Shown piece after piece: positions 1 through 7,284 of a DNA stretch of 27,811 nucleotides. The notes under the pieces are model-generated. The model was not told where the DNA came from, made no database searches, and saw only the letters and a program-made list of their open reading frames with translations. A program made the position numbers and the translations under genes. The number at the start of each line of letters is the position of its first letter. Position 1 is the stretch's first letter. The stretch spans positions 1-27,811 of IMG/VR virus record IMGVR_UViG_3300032242_000516; one strand, given 5' to 3'. The stretch is from a virus.

Positions 1-360
1 AGCCGTTCGATCAACCGTTTTAACCCTGCTGACAAGGGCGACACGATTGGTACTTACGAAGGTGACTTCAACTACACCTACCAGATCGACGATAGCTGGG
101 TTATGGATCAAACCGGTTCGGATAACACCTCCGCTTTGTTCATGAACCCTGACGTTATCCAGTGGGGTTCGTTGCGTGAACTAGGCCCGAACAATGAAGT
201 ATTCAGCAATGCTGACGCTTCTTTGGATCAGTACATCATGGAAGGTACTTTGATTGTGCGTAACCCAGCAGGTGTGGGTGTTCTCGCTGCAATCAGCCCA
301 ACCGGTGCTGCTGTAACGGCTCCTCGTCCAAGCGCCCAAGTTAAGCGTTACTTGGCATAA
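1..360 (+). CDS. Probable major capsid protein, C-terminal part (5' end outside window)
   Basis: The frame is open from base 1 and ends at a TAA at 358-360, so only the last 119 residues are present and the gene starts upstream. The methionine at base 103 is internal: in-frame codons before it encode a continuous protein segment. The visible part reads like the end of an SU10/DUF5309-type major capsid protein: an aspartate- and tyrosine-rich stretch, then the segments DVIQWGSLRELG and YIMEGTLIVRNPAG, and a short tail ending in VKRYLA. The segment EGTLIVRNPAGVGVL fits the late beta strands of HK97-fold capsids that carry such tails. Position immediately upstream of a probable head-tail adaptor supports a head gene. 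Codon use is more GC-rich than in the next gene, as expected of a highly expressed capsid gene. The family assignment comes from recall of sequence style, not alignment. Confidence 0.6.
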   Translation, partial: SRSINRFNPADKGDTIGTYEGDFNYTYQIDDSWVMDQTGSDNTSALFMNPDVIQWGSLRELGPNNEVFSNADASLDQYIMEGTLIVRNPAGVGVLAAISPTGAAVTAPRPSAQVKRYLA

Positions 361-378
361 TCTCTTCGGAGGTTTTCT

Positions 379-405
379 GAAGGGAATCTCAAAAGGGTTC
401 CCTTT
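379..405 (+). terminator. Hairpin after the capsid gene (weak terminator or processing site)
   Basis: An inverted repeat AAGGGAA (380-386) / TTCCCTT (398-404) with an 11-base loop lies 20 bases after the capsid stop codon. Only three T residues follow the stem, so it is a poor classical terminator. It may attenuate transcription or protect the 3' end of the capsid mRNA. An overlapping alternative pairing (AAAGGG with CCCTTT) would leave a two-base loop and is unlikely. Confidence 0.35.
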
Positions 406-425
406 GGAAAGTCATGGAGAAAAGT

Positions 426-932
426 ATGGAATTAAATCTCAACAATGAAGAAGCTCGAATCAACGAAGATTACTACACAAAGGGTAATCTAGGGGCTGGC
501 ATTGAAGGATTATTGATAAAGAACGACAAGATGTTTAATGAGGTCAAGTCAGGTACTTGGTCTCAAACATTCAACACAAGGAACATTGACTACAAAATTG
601 GCGCTATTGATGGAGCCAGGTATGTTCAGTATGACCAGAAAAACGTTGAAGCAATTAAACAAGGTTGTAAAGAAAAGCGTGAGTTTTATAAAGAACACGG
701 TACTGATAACCCATTTTTTGCTGGAACGTTTCATGCAATGGAGCTACCAAAGTGCTTTGCTCATGAGATCAGTTCTAAGTGGTTTAGTAATCGTCCGTGG
801 GAACTTATTAAGCAGGTAAAAGAAGACAAGATATTGTTCTACGCTATTGTGAATGAGTATTATTCCGACTTTGTTTGCCATCCTAGCGGTAAAATTCCAT
901 TACCTTATAATCCAGCTATTCCGACCAAGTAA
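426..932 (+). CDS. Unrecognised 168-residue protein between capsid and adaptor genes
   Basis: I do not recognise this protein. It is polar, rich in Lys, Asn, Glu and Tyr, and has no signal peptide, transmembrane segment or obvious repeat. The C-terminal part is the more ordered-looking (KCFAHEISSKWFSNRPWELI, then FYAIVNEYYSDFVCHPSGK), with two cysteines and a proline-rich end. The ATG at 426 is preferred because GGAGA lies 6 bases upstream at 416-420; an in-frame ATG at 414 would add four residues but destroys the logic of that ribosome site. The gene is visibly more AT-rich than the capsid gene before it and looks unlike the low-complexity structural proteins around it. It could be a head completion protein, a minor virion protein, or a late-inserted accessory gene (moron). 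The position alone does not decide. Confidence 0.75.
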   Translation: MELNLNNEEARINEDYYTKGNLGAGIEGLLIKNDKMFNEVKSGTWSQTFNTRNIDYKIGAIDGARYVQYDQKNVEAIKQGCKEKREFYKEHGTDNPFFAGTFHAMELPKCFAHEISSKWFSNRPWELIKQVKEDKILFYAIVNEYYSDFVCHPSGKIPLPYNPAIPTK

Positions 933-941
933 GGAAACACT

Positions 942-1925
942 ATGGCCCTTTTCATCCAATCAGCTAACGCTCTGGTTAGTCGAGTAGCACAATGGGTGGG
1001 GGCGATTCCTTCCTCGGTAAGCATCAATGCAACTGCATTTGTTAGCTCTACCGGTGTAATCACAACTTCTGCAAATCCCACAAGTGTAGTTTTAGTTGGC
1101 GACTTTATTGGCCCAACCGTTACAGGCCCGTATACCGCCGTTACTGCTGTAAGCAGCACTACCATCACCGTTAACGATCCGGACGGAATTTGGCTAGGTG
1201 CAACGCTTCCTACAGCTATCCTAAAGATTCCAACCCAATCATCTGTTGAAATACTTGGTTGTATTCAGATGGCAGAGTTAAAAATGCGGACAATTGAGCT
1301 TCCCGCATTGCGTACCGATCCGTATAGCCTGACAAACCCTTCAATTCTTACTGTCAATGCTCAAGGTTTGGCTCCTATTCCGTCAGACATGAATCTGCCG
1401 ATTCTTTTCTTTCAGGAAACTTACAGTACAACTTCTCCATCAACCACAGGAAACGTTGGCCCTTGGATTATTTATGACCGTGTTGGTGATCGTGAGATTA
1501 TTCGACGCAGGATGATTGACCAACTGTACGTTAAGCCTTTTGGTGTACCAAGGGTTATTCGTGCTTCGTTTTCTGAAGTTGGGCCTAACTATGTGTTTAC
1601 TCCCAACCCTGGTGAAAACACAATTATCAAAGCGTATTACCAACAAACGTTTCCATTCTTATTTAGCCCAACAGCAGATTCATTGAATCCTATTGTTCAG
1701 AACAATGCTGCTTTGTCTTCTTTCCCTGAAGGATATTTCTACGGGACATTATGGGCTTACTACGATAAGAACAAAAATACTGAAGAAGCACAAAAGTGGA
1801 TTTCTAGGTTTGATGACTCTTACGGTTTGATTGAAGATCAAAACTTCAAAGGCAAATGGCGTGGTGGAGATCAGCATCTCACCAGTGAATTCCAGCCCCG
1901 TAACTATCGCTATTCGTTCAAGTAA
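942..1925 (+). CDS. Probable head-tail adaptor (gp6-like / podovirus adaptor)
   Basis: This 327-residue protein probably sits under the portal and connects the head to the tail. From about residue 97 it follows the pattern of podovirus adaptors: a helical segment (SVEILGCIQMAELKMRTIEL), a middle beta region (ILFFQETY through WIIYDRVGDREIIRR), a strand with YYQQTFPFL, then the typical C-terminal helices with FPEGYFYGTLWAYY and EEAQKWISRFDDSYGLI, and a short aromatic-basic tail ending YRYSFK. The first 95 residues are Ser/Thr/Val-rich and beta-like, which looks like an inserted Ig-like or decoration segment. Its place between capsid and fibre genes fits. AAGGAAACACT before the ATG is a good ribosome site. 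The closest alternative is another connector or stopper protein. Confidence 0.6.
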   Translation: MALFIQSANALVSRVAQWVGAIPSSVSINATAFVSSTGVITTSANPTSVVLVGDFIGPTVTGPYTAVTAVSSTTITVNDPDGIWLGATLPTAILKIPTQSSVEILGCIQMAELKMRTIELPALRTDPYSLTNPSILTVNAQGLAPIPSDMNLPILFFQETYSTTSPSTTGNVGPWIIYDRVGDREIIRRRMIDQLYVKPFGVPRVIRASFSEVGPNYVFTPNPGENTIIKAYYQQTFPFLFSPTADSLNPIVQNNAALSSFPEGYFYGTLWAYYDKNKNTEEAQKWISRFDDSYGLIEDQNFKGKWRGGDQHLTSEFQPRNYRYSFK

Positions 1926-1934
1926 GGACTAATT

Positions 1935-4718
1935 ATGGCTACAGGTGGTCTTTACGGCAGCACTTCCACCGGAACGGTTGCCCCTCAGTCTGGTTCAGAA
2001 TCCGTTGGTTTGTACGGAAACAATACAGTCTTTGGTGGAACGTATTTTGAGTGGTTTATCTTTAAAGAAGTTGCAACTCAGCCTGCAACTCCCACTGGCG
2101 GGACATGGAACTTTACAACAAACGTTGGTACTGCTCCTACGGGATGGACAGGACAACCTCCAGTAGCTCCTGCTGCTCAAGTATGGGTTTCTATTGGTGT
2201 AGTTAGCTCTAGAAACACAGCGGCTATTAGTTGGTCTACACCAGGATTGTTTTCTTATGCAAGTGGAACCGTTACTAGTGTTGCTGCACTAACTCTTGGA
2301 ACATCAGGATTTGACGTTTCATCTACTGTAGCTAATCCCACTACAACACCTGTAATTACTCTTAATCTTCCGACCGCTTCTGCAAGCAATCGTGGATTAT
2401 TGAGTTCGGCAGACTGGACTGCTTTTAATGCCAAGCAACCTGCTGGAGTTTATGTTACCTCCGTATCGGGTACTACTGGTCGCATTACAAGCACGGGTGG
2501 AACGACTCCTATTATTGACTTGGCAAGCGGTATTGCTACGGCAGGAACAACCGGATCTGCTACTTTAATACCTGTAATAACTATTGACACTTATGGTCGT
2601 GTTACTGGCATCACTACCGCAGCAAATCCTCAAGGAACTGTAACTTCTGTAGCGGCAACAGTACCGTCGTTTTTGTCCATATCTGGTAGTCCAATAACAA
2701 CTTCTGGAACACTGGCAATTGGATATTCTGGAACTGCTTTGCCGGTTGCAAATGGCGGTACAGGTGCATTGACGCTTACCGGATATGTGTACGGCAATGG
2801 TACGGGTGCAATGACTGCTGCTACAACCATACCGACTACGGTACTAAGTGGCACAGTTACAAATGCTCAGTTAACAAATAGTTCCATAACAATCAACGGG
2901 AACTTAGTTAGCCTTGGTGGATCAACCACCATCACTGCAGCAACTATTAGCACTCTTACGATTGGCACTGGTTTATCGGGTACTTCTTTTAACGGTTCCA
3001 CTCCAGTAACGATTGCTCTTGCAACAGGGTACGGAGACACGCTTAACCCTTATGCATCCAAGACTGCAAACTATGTTTTGGCTGCTCCTAATGGCTCTGC
3101 TGGTGTTCCTACATTTAGGGCCATTGTTGCTGCTGACATTCCAACGTTGAATCAAAATACAACTGGAACTGCTGCAAACATAACGGCAACTAGCAATTCA
3201 ACGCTTACTACTTTAAGCGCATTGAGTTTGCCCTATTCTCAATTGTCAGGAACGGTTCCAACGTGGAATCAAAACACTACTGGCACGGCTGCAAACATTA
3301 CTGCCACATTCAATAGTACATTAACAACTTTGAGTTCTTTGAGCTTGCCTGGTTCACAAGTAAGCGGAAACATTAGCGGCAATGCAGTCAACGTCACGGG
3401 TACGGTTGCTATTGCCAATGGCGGTACAGGCCAGACCACCGCAGCGGCGGCTATTACCGCTTTGTCTGGTACTCAAACATCAGGCTATTACCTACGGTCT
3501 AACGGCACAAATACTTTGCTGGCAGCTATCGTTGCCGGTGATGTTCCAACGCTTAACCAGAACACCACGGGCACAGCCGCAAACATAACGGCTTCGTCTA
3601 ACAGCACGTTAACCACCTTAAGTTCTTTGAGTTTGCCTGGTTCGCAAGTAAGTGGCAATATCAGCGGCAATGCAGCCAACGTAACAGGAGTTGTTGCAGT
3701 AGTAAATGGTGGAAGCGGAGTTACTGTTTCTTCTGGTGCTAACTCAATTGTTTTGCGAGATGCAAACGCAAACATTACTGTTAACTCAATCAATGAGTCA
3801 TTTTCAAGTGTTGCTGCTGCTGGTACTACAACAGTTTTAATTGCAAGCTCTGCGCCTAATTACGTTGTTACTGGTTCAGGTGGTCAAACCTACCAATTGC
3901 CTGATGCAACAACATTAGCTAATGGCATAAATTACACGTTTAACAATAACCAATCTAGCGGAACCATTGTTGTTAAAAATAACTCAAGCACTACAATTGC
4001 AACAGTTCAATCTGGTGGTTTTGTTGAAGTTATTTTGTTAAGCAATGCAACTGCTGCTGGATCATGGGATTTGCATAACTTTGCACCTTCAAATGTATCT
4101 TGGTCAACAAATACGTTTGATTACCCTGGTTCAATTACATCTGCAACATGGAACGGAACGGCTGTAGCAATTAACCGTGGCGGTACAGGACAGACCACGG
4201 CATCTGCTGCGTTCAATGCTTTGTCTCCGGTAACGACTGCTGGCGACTTAATTATTGGTAATGGTACTAATAGCTCAACTCGTTTGGGAATAGGTACAAA
4301 CGGGTATGTTCTTACCTCAAACGGAACAACGGCATCTTGGGCAGCAGCTACAGGCGGCGTAACTCAGATTATTGCTGGTACAAACGTAACTATTTCTCCA
4401 ACAGGAGGAACTGGTGCGGTTACTATTAACGCATCAGGTGGTGGTGGTTCTAGTTCTTATTCAAGGACTACTTTTACAGCTACAGCAGGACAAACTGCAT
4501 TTACGGTTACTTACGCAGTAGGATATTTGCAGATTTATGTAAACGGTGTATTATTAACTGGTTCTGACTACACTGCTACAAGCGGAACTGGATTTACTCT
4601 TTCGGTTGCTTGTGCAGCGGGTGACATTGTTGAAGCTTTAGTGATTACTACCTCTATAAGTACAAGTGGTATTACAACGGGTAAATCTATCGCAATGGCA
4701 CTTATTTTTGGATATTGA
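1935..4718 (+). CDS. Repeat-rich tail fibre protein, 927 residues
   Basis: This is a large Ser/Thr/Gly/Asn-rich beta-type fibre protein that should form part of a trimeric virion fibre. It is built of short motifs common in phage fibres: GTVTSVAA, VANGGTG, NRGGTGQTT, and YGNGTGAMTAAT. Around residues 400-600 a block of about 45-50 residues beginning with NQNTTGTAANITA occurs three times. The C-terminal module (residues about 840-927) starts at YSRTTFTATAGQTAF and includes YLQIYVNGVLL and a final GKSIAMALIFGY, a known fibre-end module in aquatic phages that may bind receptor or cap the trimer. No S74 chaperone domain is present. The ATG at 1935 follows AAGGACTAATT. There is no transmembrane helix. 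Function as a fibre is well supported; the receptor is unknown. Confidence 0.8.
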   Translation: MATGGLYGSTSTGTVAPQSGSESVGLYGNNTVFGGTYFEWFIFKEVATQPATPTGGTWNFTTNVGTAPTGWTGQPPVAPAAQVWVSIGVVSSRNTAAISWSTPGLFSYASGTVTSVAALTLGTSGFDVSSTVANPTTTPVITLNLPTASASNRGLLSSADWTAFNAKQPAGVYVTSVSGTTGRITSTGGTTPIIDLASGIATAGTTGSATLIPVITIDTYGRVTGITTAANPQGTVTSVAATVPSFLSISGSPITTSGTLAIGYSGTALPVANGGTGALTLTGYVYGNGTGAMTAATTIPTTVLSGTVTNAQLTNSSITINGNLVSLGGSTTITAATISTLTIGTGLSGTSFNGSTPVTIALATGYGDTLNPYASKTANYVLAAPNGSAGVPTFRAIVAADIPTLNQNTTGTAANITATSNSTLTTLSALSLPYSQLSGTVPTWNQNTTGTAANITATFNSTLTTLSSLSLPGSQVSGNISGNAVNVTGTVAIANGGTGQTTAAAAITALSGTQTSGYYLRSNGTNTLLAAIVAGDVPTLNQNTTGTAANITASSNSTLTTLSSLSLPGSQVSGNISGNAANVTGVVAVVNGGSGVTVSSGANSIVLRDANANITVNSINESFSSVAAAGTTTVLIASSAPNYVVTGSGGQTYQLPDATTLANGINYTFNNNQSSGTIVVKNNSSTTIATVQSGGFVEVILLSNATAAGSWDLHNFAPSNVSWSTNTFDYPGSITSATWNGTAVAINRGGTGQTTASAAFNALSPVTTAGDLIIGNGTNSSTRLGIGTNGYVLTSNGTTASWAAATGGVTQIIAGTNVTISPTGGTGAVTINASGGGGSSSYSRTTFTATAGQTAFTVTYAVGYLQIYVNGVLLTGSDYTATSGTGFTLSVACAAGDIVEALVITTSISTSGITTGKSIAMALIFGY
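3136..3690 (+). repeat. Three diverged copies of a fibre repeat unit
   Basis: Within the 927-residue fibre gene, the protein segment starting NQNTTGTAANITA and running to LSLP recurs at about 3147-3230, 3267-3350 and 3555-3640. The second and third copies extend into SQVSGNISGNA. The three copies differ at many synonymous positions, and the third uses clearly more GC-ending codons, so they are old or separately acquired duplications conserved at protein level rather than a fresh DNA duplication. Confidence 0.8.
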
Positions 4719-4727
4719 GGAACATAC

Positions 4728-5099
4728 ATGGCAAACCCTAATATTGTTAACGTAACATCAATTTACGGAAACACCAGTTATTTAATTCCTAGCAGTACAT
4801 CGGCTACGACCTGGACTGCACTTACTCCTGCAACTAGCACAATCAACAAGATAGACAACATTGTTGCTACAAACGTAACTTCCGCAGTAGCTGTTGTAAC
4901 TGTCGCAATTAATAGTGCAGCGGCTGGTGCAGGAACAAACTACCGTCTTGTTTATCAAGTTCCAGTTCCAGTAAACGCTTCAATTGTTGTGGTTGACAAA
5001 AGTACAGCGTTTTATCTTGGTGAAGCACAGTCTATTGTTGTAACCGTCGGCACTGCATCTGCAATTGAATTAACCGCATCTTACGAGGCGATTACCTAA
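4728..5099 (+). CDS. Small virion-associated protein, 123 residues
   Basis: The protein is 123 residues, small-residue-rich and probably all beta: it starts MANPNIVNVTSIYGNTSY and contains alternating Val/Ala/Thr strands (VAVVTVAIN, YRLVYQVPVP, IVVTVGTASAIELTASYE). Similar small proteins with the MANPNIVNV start accompany fibre genes in many marine and freshwater phages and are annotated as structural or hypothetical. The series of strands resembles a sandwich domain that could decorate a fibre or head. A ribosome site GAGGAA is 6 bases before the ATG, and the stop overlaps the next start in TAATG, which couples it to the glycine-rich gene. No catalytic motif is visible. The role is inferred from context only. 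Confidence 0.7.
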   Translation: MANPNIVNVTSIYGNTSYLIPSSTSATTWTALTPATSTINKIDNIVATNVTSAVAVVTVAINSAAAGAGTNYRLVYQVPVPVNASIVVVDKSTAFYLGEAQSIVVTVGTASAIELTASYEAIT

Positions 5100-6922
5100 T
5101 GTCTACTAGGTATAAAGGTTCTGTTATGGCTGCTACGGCAGCTACTACTACTTTGTCAACTGCTTATGGCATTTGGCGTTCCAATGAAATAATGCAAGCA
5201 ATTCAAGCTTTGTCATGGCCTACATTAAATGCACCTCCCGCTACTATTGAATACTTATTGGTAGGTGGTGGTGGTGGTGGAATGCTTGGGAAAAGTGGTA
5301 CTTATTGGGGTTCTGCTGGAAGTGCTGGTCAAGTATTGTCTTCAACAAGTTTGTCTGTTTCTGTGGGTACTGATTACACAGTTACTATTGGAGCAGGCGG
5401 CGCTGAACAATCAAATCTTGATATAAATGGACTTACTGGAAGTTCTTCGGTACTTGCTTCTGTAACATCATCAGGAGGCGGTGGTGGTTTATATAACACA
5501 GGATATGGCGGTACATCTGGTAATGGTTTTATAGGTGGCGCACCTCCTGGCGGTTCTCCCGCAGCAGGTGGTGGCGGTGGTGCTGGGCAAGCAGGCTCTA
5601 ATCAAAACGGTGGAAATGGAATAACCAGCAGTATTAAAGGAACGTCTACGTATTACGGCGGTGGTGGTAGCGGTGCATATAACGCAAACCCAACACCCGG
5701 AACAGCGGGATTAGGTGGCGGAGGTACAGGTTCTAACTCTGTTGTTTATTCAAGTTCTGTTAATCGCGGAGGAGTTAATACAGGCGGTGGTGGTGGCGGT
5801 GGTTATTATGGTAATGGAAATGGCAATTCTGGTGGGTCTGGCATTGCAATTGTTGCTTACCCAATTACATCTGCAAGCATTACCTCTTTTTCTGCCGGTT
5901 TAGTTGTTAATGGAGTAACTACTAATGGTTCTAATGTTCCAGCGGCAGATACAACATCTAGGACAGGTTACAAAGTTTATACTTTTACAGCGGGTACGGG
6001 TACTATATCTTGGTCAAATTCTGCTCCAACACCAACTCCTCCTTCAACTGTTAACTATTTAGTTGTTGCTGGTGGTGGTGGCGGCGGTGGTTCGGTTGCA
6101 TCTTATGCTGGCGGTGGAGGCGGTGGTGCTGGTGGATTTAAAACATCCACAGGATTTTCTGTTGCTTCAGCAACAAATTACACAGTTACCGTTGGCAGTG
6201 GAGGAACTGGAGCTACTGCTGCTGGTTCTAATGGATCAAATTCTGTTTTTTCATCTATAACTTCTACTGGTGGTGGTGCTGGTGCTGGCGCTGCTTCTGG
6301 AGTTGCTACAACTGGTGGTTCTGGTGGTGGCGGTGCGTATGCAAATTTGAGTGGTGCAGCAGGTACTTCAGGACAAGGCAGTGCTGGCGGTACAGGAAAT
6401 ACAACATCTGATGCTGGAGGTGGTGGCGGTGGTGCAAGTGCAGTTGGTGGAAATGCTAACTCCAGCTCGTATACCGCTAGTCCAGTAGGTGGAGATGGCG
6501 GTGCAGGAACTGCATCTAGTATTTCTGGAACATCTACAACTTATGCCGGTGGTGGTGGTGGTGGAACGTATGGTGCTGGTGGCGCTGGAGCAGGACGTGC
6601 TCCTGGTGCTGGTGGTGCTGGAGGTGGCGGAGGTGGTGGGCCAATAACTACTTACACTGGTGTTGCAGGAACAGTAAATACTGGCGGTGGTGGTGGTGGA
6701 TCAACTACTTCAACAGGAACAACCACAGGAGGCGCTGGTGGTTCTGGAATAGTTATTATTTCCTACCCAAACACATCTTCTGACATTGCATCATTTTCTA
6801 GCGGTTTGGTTGTTAACGGTGTAACTACAACAGGGTCTAATGTTCCTGCTGCAGATACATCATCTTCCTCTGGTAACAAAGTTTATAAATTCACCGCCGG
6901 TACTGGCACATTTCAATGGTAG
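5099..6922 (+). CDS. Glycine-rich tail fibre / adhesin protein with two tandem modules
   Basis: This 607-residue protein is dominated by runs of 4-8 glycines, as in the polyglycine domains of phage receptor-binding tips. After a 48-residue N-terminal segment it has two homologous modules, about 48-305 and 314-607. Each opens with a hydrophobic strand (IEYLLVGGGGGG; VNYLVVAGGGGG), continues through Gly-rich loops separated by YTVTIGAGG / YTVTVGSGG motifs, and closes with GLVVNGVTT..GSNVPAADT..GYKVYTFTAGTGTISW or a near copy. The ordered glycine blocks probably pack as polyglycine-II helices and expose variable loops, known for T4-like gp38 adhesins; that comparison is structural analogy. The start overlaps the previous stop by one base. 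Host recognition is the likely job. Confidence 0.75.
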   Translation: MSTRYKGSVMAATAATTTLSTAYGIWRSNEIMQAIQALSWPTLNAPPATIEYLLVGGGGGGMLGKSGTYWGSAGSAGQVLSSTSLSVSVGTDYTVTIGAGGAEQSNLDINGLTGSSSVLASVTSSGGGGGLYNTGYGGTSGNGFIGGAPPGGSPAAGGGGGAGQAGSNQNGGNGITSSIKGTSTYYGGGGSGAYNANPTPGTAGLGGGGTGSNSVVYSSSVNRGGVNTGGGGGGGYYGNGNGNSGGSGIAIVAYPITSASITSFSAGLVVNGVTTNGSNVPAADTTSRTGYKVYTFTAGTGTISWSNSAPTPTPPSTVNYLVVAGGGGGGGSVASYAGGGGGGAGGFKTSTGFSVASATNYTVTVGSGGTGATAAGSNGSNSVFSSITSTGGGAGAGAASGVATTGGSGGGGAYANLSGAAGTSGQGSAGGTGNTTSDAGGGGGGASAVGGNANSSSYTASPVGGDGGAGTASSISGTSTTYAGGGGGGTYGAGGAGAGRAPGAGGAGGGGGGGPITTYTGVAGTVNTGGGGGGSTTSTGTTTGGAGGSGIVIISYPNTSSDIASFSSGLVVNGVTTTGSNVPAADTSSSSGNKVYKFTAGTGTFQW

Positions 6923-6927
6923 GAAAT

Positions 6928-7284
6928 ATGGCACATTTTGCACAACTTGACGAAAATAACATTGTTGTCCAAGTAATTGTTGGAGTGGATGAACCGCATG
7001 ATGGCGAGGCTATCTATTTTCAGACAACAGGCAAAGTTTGGAAAAAGACCAGTTACAACACTGTTGGTGGAGTACATTCATTAGGCGGCACACCATTGCG
7101 CAAAAACTACGCTGGAATTGGGTTCACCTATGATGCTCAACGGGATGCTTTTATTCCACAACAGACGTATCCAAGCTGGATTCTTAACGAGCAGACTTGC
7201 CAATGGGAAGCCCCAGTACCTATGCCTACTGATGGCAAAAGGTATATGTGGGATGAATTTACAACTTCTTGGGTAGCACTATGA
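6928..7284 (+). CDS. Conserved small phage protein of fibre regions, 118 residues
   Basis: The protein begins MAHFAQLDENNIVVQVIVG and ends in a tryptophan-rich part: RKNYAGIGFTYD, DAFIPQQTYPSWILNE, and KRYMWDEFTTSW. This pattern is a widespread phage protein found among tail fibre genes of marine and freshwater phages, usually annotated hypothetical; it resembles the part of fibre proteins and assembly proteins that contain repeated W-x-x-D/E units. The ATG at 6928 is chosen over 6916 because GGAAAT lies just before it and because the family starts with MAHF. Its stop overlaps the next ATG (ATGA). A virion or fibre-assembly role is inferred from location. Confidence 0.75.
   Translation: MAHFAQLDENNIVVQVIVGVDEPHDGEAIYFQTTGKVWKKTSYNTVGGVHSLGGTPLRKNYAGIGFTYDAQRDAFIPQQTYPSWILNEQTCQWEAPVPMPTDGKRYMWDEFTTSWVAL

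Noticed and set aside
905-1168. Minus-strand open frame of 87 codons opposite the adaptor gene
   Set aside because: It lies wholly opposite a better supported gene, has biased Val/Thr content mirrored from the plus strand, and no ribosome site.
3136-3690. Possible CRISPR array because of spaced repeats in the fibre gene
   Set aside because: The repeats are in frame, diverged in synonymous positions and separated by coding sequence of unequal length; no cas gene.
3488-3793. Minus-strand open frame of 101 codons within the fibre gene
   Set aside because: It results from the low-complexity codons of the fibre repeats; no independent features.
5715-6260. Plus-strand open frames in the glycine-rich gene encoding Val/Leu-rich peptides
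   Set aside because: They are frame-shifted readings of GGT/GGC runs and carry no start signals.
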